Shown: piece by piece, positions 37,928 through 49,764 of the stretch | How the letters are laid out: each line of letters opens with the position of its first letter | Position numbering within the stretch: the first letter of the stretch is position 1 | Assembly: GCA_033980235.1 (NCBI GenBank) | Contig: CM067067.1 | Span: 14,690,401-14,754,400, forward strand | DNA: 64,000 nt | Direction: 5' to 3' | From: Diadema setosum | Lineage: Eukaryota; Echinodermata; Echinoidea; Diadematoida; Diadematidae | Notes under the pieces: model-generated | Seen by the model: only the letters and a program-made list of their open reading frames with translations | Databases searched by the model: none | Told to the model about the DNA's origin: nothing | Made by a program: the position numbers and the translations under genes

Positions 37928-38475
37928 TACAGTTCGTTATTCCGAAGTTCGTTATTCCGAAAGCTCGTTAATGAAAAAGTGTAATAAGGTTCATTATTCC
38001 TAGATTGAAATAAAGTTATTTATTACTGAGGCTCGTAAATCCGAAAATGAAATGAAGTTCATGATTCCGAGTCTCGTAAATCCGAAAATGAAATAAGGTT
38101 TGTTAATCTAAACACTTGTGGCGTTATTCCGAAAGTTTATTTGTCCGAAAATGAAATAAGGTTTGTTATTTTAAAGGTTCGTTGATAATAATAATTTTAA
38201 AAAAAGATTTGTAATTCAAAGGATTCGTTCGTATGCACGTTCATTCTATTTTCGGATTTCGAAACTTCGGATCAACAAACCCTATTTCATTTTCGGATAA
38301 ACGAACCTTCGGAATAACGCCACAAAATGTTCGAATTATCGATCCCTATTTCATTTTCAGATCAGTTAGCATCTAGGGTAAGTGAATTTGTGTGTATCAG
38401 AATAACGAACCTTCGAAATAACAAACCTCATTTTATTTTCGGATTAGCGAACCTTCGGAATAACGCACATCACTC
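37928..38475. repeat. TTCGTTATTCCGAA family, fold-back copy
   Basis: The left half carries the modules in one orientation (AGTTCGTTATTCCGAAG, AATCCGAAAATGAAAT, GGTTTGTTATT). From about 38235 the same modules run in reverse (TTCGGATAAACGAACC, CCTTCGGAATAACG). The two halves can form one long stem. An inner module reading CACACAAATTCACTTACC on the minus strand is shared with the copies at 42.3 and 45.3 kb. Confidence 0.8.
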
Positions 38476-39011
38476 GCTGTTTCAATTCTATGTGTAATGT
38501 TACAACGCTTTTAAGGTACATAGAAAAGGGCTTGCTGAATCAGTACCCCGTCACACGCATTTTTTTACAATTAAACCATCACTATGCTCCTTGGTATATG
38601 CAGCTGATGCATACAGAGTAAACCATTATTTTGGCTCTTCGAAATCGCTTTCCCCGCTGTTCCTCTCTTGGGTATAGCTATTCCTACCATGATCAGCATA
38701 ACAAGTGTCGTTAATCACTGGATGTTAAAGCATTCACCTAATTCACGACACAGTGAGATAATGGTATTTCAACCGCCCCCTCCGTGCTTTGAAGTACATT
38801 GGCAGGCGCAGGGTACTATATGCCTCCTCATTGAACCTCCTCCCCGCGAGTTCTGTCATCTGGGCATCACAACGTTGCCATGACGTCGCATCTTCTGATG
38901 CCATTCGGCGGGCACCCTCCCCACTTTTCTAGTTAATCAGATCAGTGGAATTAGCTTAGAGCCTAATGAATGATTTCGGGAGCATGTGGAAGTGATGATT
39001 AGGGTACTTAC

Positions 39012-39113
39012 ATTTGTACCGTGGTTTCTTCTCCTTGCTTTTTTTTCTCAGTCTTCAACATCATACAATCCTCTGTGAAACGTTCGAGTATGTCTACGGG
39101 GACAGGGGATATA
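39012..39113 (-). CDS. Candidate internal exon, unknown protein
   Basis: 102 nt on the minus strand between the acceptor TTCGGATACATTTCTCTCAG and the donor GTAAGTACC. Only one frame is open (phase 1 in, phase 2 out), giving about 33 residues that begin ISPVPVDILERFTEDCMMLK and continue TEKKKQGEETTVQ. The Glu/Lys-rich content looks like a cytosolic or linker segment. Its incoming phase matches the outgoing phase of the candidate at 40556-40656, and its outgoing phase matches 34975-35028. The protein is not recognised. Confidence 0.4.
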
Positions 39114-39206
39114 CCTGAGAGAAATGTATCCGAACAAGAATAGTGACGAAAACGACGGAGATAGGAAGGATGAAGACACTTTGCCCAGATGTGCTCCACA
39201 TATCTC

Positions 39207-39239
39207 TTTTTTTTTTCTCTCTCTCTCTCTCTCTTTCTT

Positions 39240-39270
<31 letters not shown>

Positions 39271-39271
39271 G
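39207..39271. repeat. CT tract and poly(T)
   Basis: TC-rich stretch ending in a run of about 25 T. Confidence 0.9.
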
Positions 39272-40229
39272 TCGGTTCCATCCTGACTGATTTTTCAGTC
39301 ATATATGCACTTTGCGGGTCATCGGCGACAGTGGATAAGTAAGGTAAACGACAACTGCAAAACGTCTTGAAGTTAAGTCATTATGAGCCAACCAGGCGCG
39401 GTAGAGTATACAGCGAGAGAAAAACAGCCGTATTTTCAGATATGCATATTTCGGGAAGATGAAAGAGAGTGTGGAAGCCACCTTCCACGGAATTGTCGTT
39501 ACCACGCATTTTTCTCCTTGAGCTGGTGAGATTACATTTGGCAATGTTGGCTGCGGAATCGACTATGAAAACAAGCGGAAACGCACACGCACGTGCTGGC
39601 GCTTGTCAACAAAATTCATTCATACCAGTGTTTACTACATCCCCCCCCCCCCCCCCAAGCCGGTGTATGGGATTGTACTTATGCATGTCACTTTCATAAA
39701 GTTCAAAACTCGGATTTAATAAAAAAAAAAATGACAAAGAAATAAACATATTGCTCCTATTTGAGTTATTTTTGTGCGTGTGTGGGGGTGAGGGTTTGGG
39801 GAAGGCGATATCACTTTGGTCAAGCTTCATTGTTGCAGAGTCAGAACGCTTTATAGTATGATAAAGGCAAATGATATAAATAGGTTAAAAACAAGTAAAA
39901 TAATTATAATCATTTGAAACGAAAGTGTAAAATGTGCGGAACGTATGATATCGCGTGCAGCCATCTTTGACAAAGGACATTTTATGGGAAAATATCAGCT
40001 TTGTCTAGTGAATCAAATGCTTATAAAAAACATGCCTGGCATGAATTGATTCTAGACATGATGAATAATGTGCATCCAATTTTCAGATTTTGGAATTTGC
40101 TCATAAACATACAGTGCGCTGAAATCTACCGCGATATTTCAAGAAGAAAGAAAAAAAGAGGGGGAAAGACGATGTCTTCACTTCATGAATAAATGAATGG
40201 GCCCCGAGCAAAACACACGTACACAGCCT

Positions 40230-40262
40230 CACGCTCACACACACACACACACACACACATAC

Positions 40263-40331
<69 letters not shown>
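40230..40331. repeat. (AC)n microsatellite, long
   Basis: About 100 bp of AC with one short ATACAACAC interruption. Confidence 0.95.
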
Positions 40332-40555
40332 CTGTATTAATGTCTACACTCTCCATAAACAAGTAAAACTGTAAGACGATAGTATTATCATCGTCGACAA
40401 GTTCAAATTATAAGTGAGATAAAAACCTCACCATGTCTTGGCAATTTTTTTTTTCTTGTTGTTACAGAATAATAGAAAGAGATTGAAGAAAAGGAGGAGC
40501 AAAGAAGAAAAATGGGGGAGGATGTACCAATAATAAGAATGATGTAACTACTCAC

Positions 40556-40656
40556 CTTTTAAAGCGAATGTTTCCCCCTCCGACTCAAATTTGAACAAAC
40601 AAAATCTTGTTGGGTTATAAATTGTTGTGTGTTGACAGGCCGCAAGTTGAGACGCA
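40556..40656 (-). CDS. Candidate internal exon, unknown protein
   Basis: 101 nt on the minus strand between the pyrimidine-rich acceptor CCTCCTTTTGCCACAG and the consensus donor GTGAGTAG. Only one frame is free of stops (phase 2 in, phase 1 out). It reads ASQLAACQHTTIYNPTRFCL followed by FKFESEGETFALK, about 33 residues with two cysteines. The joined phase with 39012-39113 is correct and would place a Gly at the junction. The peptide is not recognised; a cysteine-containing extracellular domain is possible. Confidence 0.4.
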
Positions 40657-41229
40657 CTGTGGCAAAAGGAGGATCACAGAAGTCGACTGTATAAGTCCTA
40701 TATAAAGCCAGCATCATCTTGCCCAGCACACAACACGTTTGATTCAACACCTCCTTATACTAGACCGTATATAAAAGCCGCTGTGAAATAGGGTTTTAAT
40801 TCTACAGCGCCTGGGTGGACAACAACACACACATCAAAAAAAAAAATATATACAGAGATATTGAGACTGCTGTTTGAAGAGGACGATTTTTGCGGTAACA
40901 TGAGCGACAGAGAGAAAGAGAAAGAGAGAAGGAGGGAGGTAGAGAGGTGGTAGAGGAAGAGAAAGAGAAGGAGGTATGGGGGAGAATTTCAGATGTCCAA
41001 CTAATGAGATCGATCTTGACACGAAAGCCCAGCTTTGACCCTGGTTTTCTCTTTACCGCCTTTTTGGTGCGACCCGCGCGGGCTGATAATTTGACTTCTT
41101 CAAGACACGAGGACAATCGACGCTCCGCTAAGACGAGAATAGCCGAGCCGCGGTATGGTATCGACTCCTCCGTTCAGCTGCGTCGTCTTTTGAGAGGACG
41201 ACCCGTCGACTGTGTGATGCGAGACTCAC

Positions 41230-41262
41230 CTGCGTGGCCTTGGCCAGGTTGACACATACTCT
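41230..41262 (-). CDS. Weak candidate short exon
   Basis: A strong donor on the minus strand (CCACGCAG followed by GTGAGTCTC) ends a GC-rich segment. The nearest acceptor, ATAACGCAG, gives a 33-nt exon with all three frames open; one frame reads VNLAKATQ. The acceptor is poor, so the left limit is uncertain. It lies directly upstream of the candidate at 40556-40656. Confidence 0.2.
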
Positions 41263-42199
41263 CTGCGTTATCGTCATCATCAAAGCACCTTTTCTTTCGA
41301 TTTGCTATATTTCCATATACTACTTTCTCTCCTACAGCTGACAAAAGCTGGTAGGCCTAGATATCTGAAGAGGCTCTTTGCTTTGTATATAAAGAAAAAT
41401 TTGGGGCAGAAATGGTAAGATCTACAGAACTACTAATGAATAATTTGTGCCACTTATACCGAAAAGAAAATGGTTTGAGAAAATTGGCTTATGAAATGAA
41501 GATGCAGTCAAAGGTCGAACAACGCATTTTTGAAGCATCATGCATTTGAACAAAAAGGGTCATTCTTCACGAAAATAGGAAGTTTACATTTTCAAATCAT
41601 TCCTAGATTGACACTATAAATAATTGTCATGAAATCGTCATGAAAACAAGTTTTGTACTTGGGGAACAATGTGAGTTTGTTTCCCAGATGTTCCTCATCT
41701 CACACTTGGGTTTGATTATCTTTTTCCTTACTATTTCACAACATTCGGAGAACAAAATTTAGAATTGAGACTTTCTCACTTATGATTTATCGTGGGACGT
41801 CAACAAACAAACGGGAGTTATGTCAAATAAGTTTCTGTAAAACCTGCTTTTTCAGTTTCCCGTTCTTTTTTTTTTTTCAATACTGTAATTCTTTCATCCC
41901 CACCTTCTCTCTCTATCTCTCTTCTATCACTTTCGGGCAATATCAGTTTTGGCATTTTCCTTCAGATACTTTGAAAGCTCAGTAAGGAAATGCTATGAGT
42001 GCCACGAAATTAATTGCGACATTTTCGCTCTCTGTAATTGGCAATGAGTACCAGAAACTAAATCGACGATCGGTGATAAATTCCTTTACGTGCACACATG
42101 CAGGCTTAAATAAAAATTGCAAACCAACAACCGAAGAAGAAATGCTGTCTTGTAAATGCCACTCATTCACCGCATATTCAGTCTTTTTTTTTTTTTTTG

Positions 42200-42424
42200 G
42201 TGCTGTTCGTTATTCCGAAGGTTCGCTATTCCGAAGGTTCGTTATTCCGAAGGTTCGTTAATCCGAAGCACACAAATTCCCTATAAGTAGAGGTTCGTTA
42301 ATCCGAAAATGGAAAAGTTTTCGTTAATCCGAACATTTATTCCGAAGGTTCGTTATTCCGAAGATTCGTTAATCCGAAAATAAAATTCGGAATAACGAAC
42401 CTTCAGAATAACGAGCTGTAACCC
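42200..42424. repeat. TTCGTTATTCCGAA family, fold-back copy
   Basis: The cleanest copy. Successive units GTTCGTTATTCCGAAG, GTTCGCTATTCCGAAG, GTTCGTTATTCCGAAG and GTTCGTTAATCCGAAG are followed by the shared CACACAAATTCCCTA module and further units. It ends with inverse units (TTCGGAATAACGAACC) and the terminus AATAACGAGCTGTAACC, which matches the end of the 61.3 kb copy. Confidence 0.85.
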
Positions 42425-43129
42425 TTTTTTTTTTCACTTCTGAATCTTTTGCGATGTTTTACGGGGGAATAAATTTGCTTAAAGAAAAAAGAAGAAGATG
42501 ATGATTGGCGATGAGAGCACAGCGTCACAACCGCTCGATTCATCCAGCGATTTGTGACTACAGTATTTCCATCACCGAAAGCAAAACGTGGCAGCATGGA
42601 TACGAACGTTGATAAGGAGGGCAGGCGCCTTTAAAGCGGTACAAGGGTCTCGTATCATCTGGCAGCTCTGAGCTGGTGTTTGTTGGTTAGCTGTTGGGTA
42701 TATACCTAACGTAGCCGGGGCAATATTAGCTCCGTGAAAACACGTCAAGTGAAAGCTCGATTTCGTCCCTCTTAATCCAGACTTTTTGGGTCTCTGCCCC
42801 CCCCCCCCTCCCCCCGTCATCTTCGATGAGCAATGCATATAAGTGTGGATATTTCCTGTCAGAGTGAAGTTTAAACCCGCTCTGTATTTACGAGGTAATG
42901 ATGTGGTCCATATCCTTTTGCGTGAGAACCACCATATTATTGTAGACTATGTTTTCTTTTTTTCTTTTTAATTCCGTGTCACTTTGGAGGTTCACGTGGC
43001 ACAATGTCACTCACGGATTTCGAGTTTATGAGAAAGTTTTCATAAATTGTTTTTGTGAACGAAAGCTATTGCAAGTCAGTAAAGTTATCCTACATGTCTG
43101 TGCGTGCTATTCTGTGTTTACATCGGGTC

Positions 43130-43344
43130 TAGGGCAATTACCCCCTGGGCGAATACCCCGGGCCCTTCCCCTGACCCTAACCCTAACCCTAATCCTAATC
43201 CTGAACCTAATCGTAACCCTAAACCAAACTCTATACCCTAAACCTAACCCTAACCCTAATCTTTACTCTAACCTTATCACTAACCAGTATCTAGCCGGAG
43301 GGGGGGGGGGGGGGGGGTTATTGCCCTCGGGGGTAATTGCCCTG
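43130..43344. mobile_element. Inverted-repeat element carrying telomere-like CCCTAA repeats
   Basis: Left TAGGGCAATTACCCCC and right (minus-strand reading) CAGGGCAATTACCCCC form inverted ends. A second inner pair (GGGCGAATACCCC against GGGCAATAACCCC) also matches. Between them, 43172-43287 is a degenerate array of CCCTAA with CCTAAT, CCTGAA and CCTTAT variants, then a run of about 18 G. It is therefore a small dispersed element, not a chromosome end. Confidence 0.7.
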
Positions 43345-43798
43345 ATACGATTTATATCATGTGTAAGCAATCATTTCATTTTCCTTTAACTGTCTATCCA
43401 ACACAGCAAGAATAACCATGGTGTAATTCCATCATTCATGTGGATACAGTTCCCCCTCCCCTTCCCCAAGTTAAACAGAGTGTTCACCTGATCAAGGTAA
43501 TCAATGTCGAAAATACACATGCCGTTACTTTTGATGATTTGCAGACTATCTCTGTTTCTTTACAGCTGTCTGATTCGCCGAAATGTTGCCATATTATAGC
43601 AGTTATTTCCACATTTCCTATTTCGATGAAAATACTTTTGCCTGTTGATGATTTAATCTCCTTTTAATATCAGAATTTTTTTCTCTCCTTTTTTGTCAAC
43701 CACTTTCTAAACAAATGACTGTATAAACAGACATCTTTTCTACTTTTTTCTCTATCTTCTTTGTTTCAGCCTTTATATTACAATATTTTCAACCACAG

Positions 43799-43980
43799 TA
43801 TAATATAATATAATATAATATAATATAATATAATATAATATAATATAATATAATATAATATAATGTAATATATGATATAATATAATATAATATAATATAA
43901 TATAATATAATATAATATAATATAATATAATGTAATATAATACAATGTAATATATTATAATATCATACAATATAACATAA
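43799..43980. repeat. (TATAA)n pentanucleotide array
   Basis: About 180 bp of TATAA with a few point changes. The minus-strand open frame (YYII repeats) is an artefact. Confidence 0.95.
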
Positions 43981-44572
43981 TAATATTTGTCTGACCGCTT
44001 TATTCATCCTTCATGGGACGGCCTAAGGACTTCAACACGCGTACTGGATAAAATCGTAACTATCGTCTTCAGATAGTATGTAATTTTGTCATCGCCGTGA
44101 GTCGGTTGGGTACTTTAAGTAGGTTTCAAGTTTCAAAAATCTACGTGGGTATAATATCAGACTTGGAGCAGAAGAAGAGAAAACTGACCTCCTTAATTGT
44201 GGTCAGGAAATAACTAAAAGAGAGAGAAATTTCTATTCCATTGTCGCTGTCTTCGCAAGGCTCTACTAGAATAACTTCCTGTCTAAATAACTCAAAGGTC
44301 ACCCATCACTTCGAGATAAGTAACCTAAACTCTTGTTTATGTTCTCTTTTTTTAACATCAGTCGCACCCCACTGTTTTAACGCCTTCCTCATTACGCGGA
44401 GCCCTCTTCCGCTGTCTTCATAATGAGTAACCAATCAGGCGGACTGACTTAAGGCCAGCATCAGACCCGGATGTTGGGAGTTTTTGTCTTCCCTCCTCCC
44501 CATCCGACTCCCGCAGCAATGACGGACGAGAATTGAGAATGAGTGACAAGTTGACACTGTATAATTTAAAAT

Positions 44573-44629
44573 GTGTGTGTGTGTGTGTGTGTGTGTTTGT
44601 CGAGGTGTCTGTGTGTCTGTCTGCCTGCC

Positions 44630-44661
<32 letters not shown>
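44573..44661. repeat. (GT)n and CTGT/CTGC array
   Basis: GT run, then CTGTCTGCCTGCCTGTCTG, then GT again. Confidence 0.95.
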
Positions 44662-44664
<3 letters not shown>

Positions 44665-45212
44665 ATTTGTCGGAGGAGAGGGAGTAATTGAGGGAGGTGC
44701 GTTTGACGATACAGCCAGCTTGACAGACAGACATAAATTACCTTTGATAATCCATATCTCATTTTTCGCTGACTAATACCGGTTTTTCTCCTTATTCCCC
44801 AACAGTGGTCAGAACGGTATGCGAGAAGTACTGCTTGTGCTAGGACTTTAGAAAGGATATAGCATTGCTTTTCAATCATCGTTATAAGGCGTCCGAATGA
44901 CTTCTCTTATAAATGCATTTTTCTTTATGAACTCAATGATATCAAAGGCCACAAAGTCATTGCGTATGAACGAAAATGTTAAATCCAAAGTCTTCTATCG
45001 CCTGACTCCATTCCATGTTATCTTCTGCTGATGTGAATAGATTGGAAAAATTAAAAAAAAAAATTCTGGAACTCTTCTCAAAATGTGCTTCACGGAGATA
45101 AAGTCACATAATTTTTTCTTATTTCCCACCTCTATACATGTTGATATTTTGAGCTGGTGAATATTTTTATGAAACTGTGCATATATACCGTTAGGTATTT
45201 TACTTTATAATA

Positions 45213-45402
45213 TTCGGGTGATATTCGTTAATATTGTGAATGTTCGTTAATCTGAGATTGAAAAAAAAAAAGTTTGTTATTCAAACGTTTTTATTCCGAA
45301 ACACATGAATTCCCTACACCGTATGTTTACTGCTGTAATTCGAAAATGATATAGGGTTCGTTCATCCGTAAATAAAATAAGGTTCGTTGATCTGTAGTCT
45401 CT
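45213..45402. repeat. TTCGTTATTCCGAA family repeat, degenerate
   Basis: Units ATTCGTTAATATTG, TGTTCGTTAATCTGAG, TTTATTCCGAAACACATGAA (the shared inner module), GGTTCGTTCATCCG and AAATAAAATAAGGTTCG. Confidence 0.65.
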
Positions 45403-46590
45403 AGCTTTTGACGGAACTCCACCGATTATGTTCGTCTAAGCTACGTTTATTCTCTATTTTTTTTTCTAAAAAGAAAAAAGAAAAACGAAATTGACCAAGA
45501 TAGTATGGAATTTCACTGAACGCATTTATAACTTTACAGTTTAGGGCTCGTAACACGCGAACTTCATCAATTAGTAAAATGTACAATAGTATATAGAAGA
45601 ATTTAAATGAATATGTCTTATTGGTATAACAAATTGGTGCTGTTGTTGTTTTGTTCCAGTGTTCCACGTTTTACAAGCGTGGCTTTTTTAGTGGAACACT
45701 GTTTTCCATCCTTGTGATTATTTACTATTTTTGTTGCCATGACAAAGTGCATTGTTTCTTTTTTACGACATCATTCGTGTATAATATACTTTATATTGTA
45801 TTGAAAAAATCCTTTATCGGACGAGTGTAAGAGAAATGAAAAAAAAAATTGTATCACTTTGGATTATGTCAACTTTTTCTTTTCTTTTCTTTGCGATGAT
45901 GGAAATAAATAAACAATTGAATTGAATTGAAAAAAAAAACTTATGAATCCAATGAAATGGGTAATTCATGATTTTTTTTTTTGGTTGTTCATTTCAGATA
46001 CACAGAAAGATTTTATAAACTACTTTATAAATTCAGTGAAAACAGAATATTTCCTTGAAGTCGGATAGATCTATGTAAAAGTCAGAAGACGGAAATGTGT
46101 GACTTATGGCATTGGGGTCAACATTAAATGAATGTTACAATACGTTAAGAGTATCCTCTGCTCACGTTCTGTTTACCTCAGAATCAGAATCTCTGCGGTA
46201 GATTCAGCTGTGTATGATGTGTTCCTAAGCATCATTAGACGATTATAATATTTACTATCATATTCATCCAACGATGACGTGACACTACATTGATCAGCCT
46301 GGATGTGCTAGATACGATGAAGGCGAGACATTTCAAAATGTATTCCTACTGGTATATGATGAAGCAGCAATAATGTTCCACCTTGGGGGGGGGGGGGTGG
46401 GGCGGTGAGGGACTTTGCTCGGTAGGTTTACAGGTGAAAAGTATTGTCGCCATTGCCACAACGGAATGGTGATTAGAAGTGCTGTCTTACTTTGATGCAT
46501 TCGAGTGGAAGTATGTTGATCGATGCATTTTTAATGGTCATGCGCGGTGCACAATGCGCATATTTTCAACTACATATACATGCACACGAA

Positions 46591-46622
<32 letters not shown>

Positions 46623-46625
46623 AGA

Positions 46626-46664
<39 letters not shown>
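46591..46664. repeat. (GT)n joined to (TA)n
   Basis: GT for about 28 bp, a short TTGAGA linker, then TA for about 36 bp. Confidence 0.95.
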
Positions 46665-46667
<3 letters not shown>

Positions 46668-48169
46668 GAGAACGTTTTATGTCGACGGTATTTAGCTCTA
46701 AGGCATCAACGACACATCTTCGAGAGATAGATATTAAGCGCTTATTTCAATAAATATAATTATGATGTGCGTTTCCTTTTAGTTTGGAGCACCACATTTC
46801 TTTTTCGGATCACCAAAATTTCAAATTTAAAGATTTTAGCAACGGCCAGAAAGGGGCAACAAGAGAAAAAAAAAATAGCGTCGAGTCCTGCATCATGTGA
46901 ATGCAATTATACTCTCAGCTCCTATCTTTTGAGTAATTTGCTTCCTGAATCTCAGCGTAATTTACATTCTTCAATGCACAGTATCCTCAATCCAAGGAAC
47001 CTTAGGCCAGTCAGCTTTCCAAACAAATCTCCTTCAATTTCACTGGAGATATTAGAAATAAACACTGCTTTTAGATCCACCGAAAATAAGCAATTAAATC
47101 GAAAACATAGAATAATATCTAACAGTCAAAATCCGTTGATGACACTATTTATCAATTTTGACAAAGGTTACTCCAACTTTCACACTTCAGGGTATGGTAT
47201 AATGAAAAGGCAACCGGAACTAAACGGATTAAAATATAAAAGCTTATGCCGGTTTAAATCTGACACATTAAGGAAAGGAGGTGCTTAGAAGAGTTGTCAT
47301 CTTCACTTCTACAACAAAATCAAGAGTTGAATACAAGGCCGCGGCGCCACGTTTTCAAAAGGGGGGGGGGGGACTTCCGGGTTTCATCAGCTAACAAGCC
47401 CCCACCCCCCCCCCCCCCCCCAAGTCTTCAGTGCATGTTTCTCATTCCACTTCCGGGTTTCTTCAGCTGACAATCAAAAACAAAAACAAAAACAAAACAA
47501 AAACAATTATTCCTATGTATGGTGCAAAAAAAAAAAAAAAAGTAGGGGCCCTCCAACCCCCTCCCCCGGTTCCGCCGGCCCTGGAATACAAGGATTTGAG
47601 ATGAGAGATGCAAAGGCCGTTTCGCGATAGACGAAACGTTATCGTCAAGTGTCTGGCGAGCACACTTCTGGCTGAAAAGCTGGAACATTTCAAACGCTAC
47701 TTGGGCATAAGACGTGTCTTCGCTGGCAGTGGATTCATGTTACCGATGCACTGTGCACGTGTGAACAGATGAGTACTGGATGAAACCAAATCTAAATCGA
47801 GCCAATTAGCCTAACGTCTTTTGCTACACTACTCTGGCTGAAATTTCCCATTAGGCATTAGGTGATCTTATCGTCAGCAGACAAAAAAAAAAAAAAAAAA
47901 AAAGAAATCGAATGGCGACTAATTTCATTTTCAGATTGGTGCGTCGTTTGCAGGTCTTTAAAATTCCGCCACCGATTATTAATATTGCTCCCGTCTAGGG
48001 AAATGATAGTTATTCGGTTGAGTTGAGGAGTCAAAAGTATAGGGTTTCTTTCTCTGGTTTTAGTTAAATTCTTTTTTCTTCTGAAGCTTTTTCGAAACAA
48101 GTTATGACGTCATGTACCTGTGAACATATTTCTAGTCTCTCTCAAGGATATGATTATAATATGTATATA

Positions 48170-48171
<2 letters not shown>

Positions 48172-48223
<52 letters not shown>

Positions 48224-48252
48224 GTGTGTGTGTGTGTGTGTGCGTGTGTGTG
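48172..48252. repeat. (TA)n joined to (GT)n
   Basis: TA for about 47 bp followed by CATATGTGTG and a GT run. Confidence 0.95.
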
Positions 48253-49112
48253 TTCATTCATGTTTTTCCCCGCGGGGACTGCAATGGGAGATAAATATTT
48301 TACCCAGAAACATACACACTGACAAAAATCACATTCGTTCATTGCCTATATAGAAATCTAACGAGCCTTTCCTACACACACGCCTACATGTAAATCTTTT
48401 TCACTGTGCATTTGTGTATAGAAATGAATGCACGCTCCGGGTTTTCTTGTCTCCGTATAGAGTCTGAGGTGTCTCGTTGCAAAGCCATCGATTAAAAATC
48501 ATACTTTCAATTACGTCATTCTGCCTTCTTGCTACTTGATCGAGGTGTCTGGTGTTGAAAAACCACAGGCGTTTATAGGGCGACGACATTCGCAGCTCTC
48601 TGCTCACCACTGCTTTCAGCTGTCACCTGCCAGTGCCTGTAAAGTTTGAAAAGAGCTAATAAACTTAATCACATAGCCTTCACACTTTCTTTGGCATGTA
48701 CATGTATGATGTATCGTAAGTCGCAAAGGCAAGGAAATATCCCCGTGGAAAACTCGGCAGCATTTAGTTTACTATCACATCTGTAAACTTAGGAAGAAAC
48801 CTACAGCTAAACTGAGGCATAAGTTTACTTTCCACACGTGACGACTGTAAAAGAATGTGTGAGGTGGGCATTGGATTGCATTCTTATAGCCCTTTTTATA
48901 GCCCTAATCCAAGAATTGCTTAGACTTTCTGATCTCTTGGCATAGTTATGGAAACCTTTCGCAAAGTGAAAATTACACCAACAAAGGATTAAAAAGTCCG
49001 CTGTTATTTCACAACCTTTCAACAACAAAAACACAGATGGGCATTCGAGGGAATCAGGTGTACTACATGTATTTGACATTCACAAGCTGAGAGTGTTTGT
49101 GAATATATATAT

Positions 49113-49424
49113 GGGCCGTGACGCGAGAAAAGGGCCCTTGGGGCATTAAATACCGAAAATGAGTTTTCACCTCCACATTGCGAAAGGAACTCTGACGTTT
49201 TTAGATATGCAAACCTTTTTCTGAAATTCCAATCCTAAATGACCCCATTACGTCATTCAACAAAGCATGTTTTGTCCAAATCCTTTCACTTTTTGGTGCG
49301 TCTATGCATGTGCGCGCAGTAGGCTAGTTGATCTTTTTTTGCGCGTATTTTTGTTAAACTTCCGCACCGTTTTCTGGCGTTTGCGCGCAGCGGTGCTAAG
49401 GGCCATTTTCTCGCGCCACGGCCC
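49113..49424. mobile_element. 312-bp MITE with GGGCCGTG ends in a TA array
   Basis: The left end GGGCCGTGACGCGAGAAAA is mirrored at the right by GGGCCGTGGCGCGAGAAAA on the minus strand. The symmetry extends to GGCCCTT, about 28 bp per end. AT dinucleotides flank both sides, consistent with a TA target duplication. Confidence 0.75.

Positions 49425-49480
<56 letters not shown>
49425..49480. repeat. (TA)n array between two MITEs
   Basis: About 56 bp of TA with one TG. It separates the element ending at 49424 from the one starting at 49481. Confidence 0.95.
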
Positions 49481-49483
<3 letters not shown>

Positions 49484-49720
49484 GAGTTTGTTTGCAAAAA
49501 CCGATAAGTCCATATTTGTCAAATGGAGATATTTGCGATTAAAGGTCAAGAAAAATAAAGAGAAAAATAAGAAAAATTTGCTTCTTTTGACCATAACTTC
49601 AAAAATATACCTTTATATGTAGTGACCAATATATTTAATAGGTATTATTTTGTACTTTATGACAGAGACCGTACTTCAAAATCTTCAAAAATGGACTTAT
49701 CGGTTTTTGCAAACAAACTC

Positions 49721-49723
<3 letters not shown>
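49481..49723. mobile_element. 243-bp MITE with perfect 33-bp terminal inverted repeats
   Basis: The ends begin GAAGAGTTTGTTTGCAAAAA and continue CCGATAAGTCCAT. The right end is the exact reverse complement. It is flanked by TA arrays on both sides (TA duplication). It is AT-rich inside with no coding capacity. The TA target suggests a Tc1/mariner-type mover. Confidence 0.85.

Positions 49724-49764
<41 letters not shown>

Larger units (their letters stand above)
45403..49112. other. Non-coding stretch with TA/GT arrays
   Basis: No supportable gene. It holds a TTGAATTGAA-type 3' tail after AATAAA (45902-45932), GT plus TA arrays (46591-46664), TA plus GT arrays (48172-48252), and homopolymer G and C runs near 46386-46397, 47360-47371 and 47404-47422. 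An open frame of 173 codons at 46767-47288 is Ser/Asn-rich with no motif or exon context. The strings ACTTCCGGGTTTCATCAGCT (47372) and ACTTCCGGGTTTCTTCAGCT (47451) form an imperfect local direct repeat. Confidence 0.6.

Noticed and set aside
43172..43287. True telomere or chromosome fusion point
   Set aside because: Array is short, degenerate and enclosed by inverted repeats, with ordinary sequence on both sides.
43799..43970. Open frames of YYII/LYYI type in pentamer arrays
   Set aside because: Direct by-products of TATAA/TTATA repeats; same at 51.42-51.61 kb.
46767..47288. 173-codon open frame
   Set aside because: Ser/Asn/Lys-rich translation of AT-rich DNA with no motif or exon borders; kept only as a remark in the region entry.
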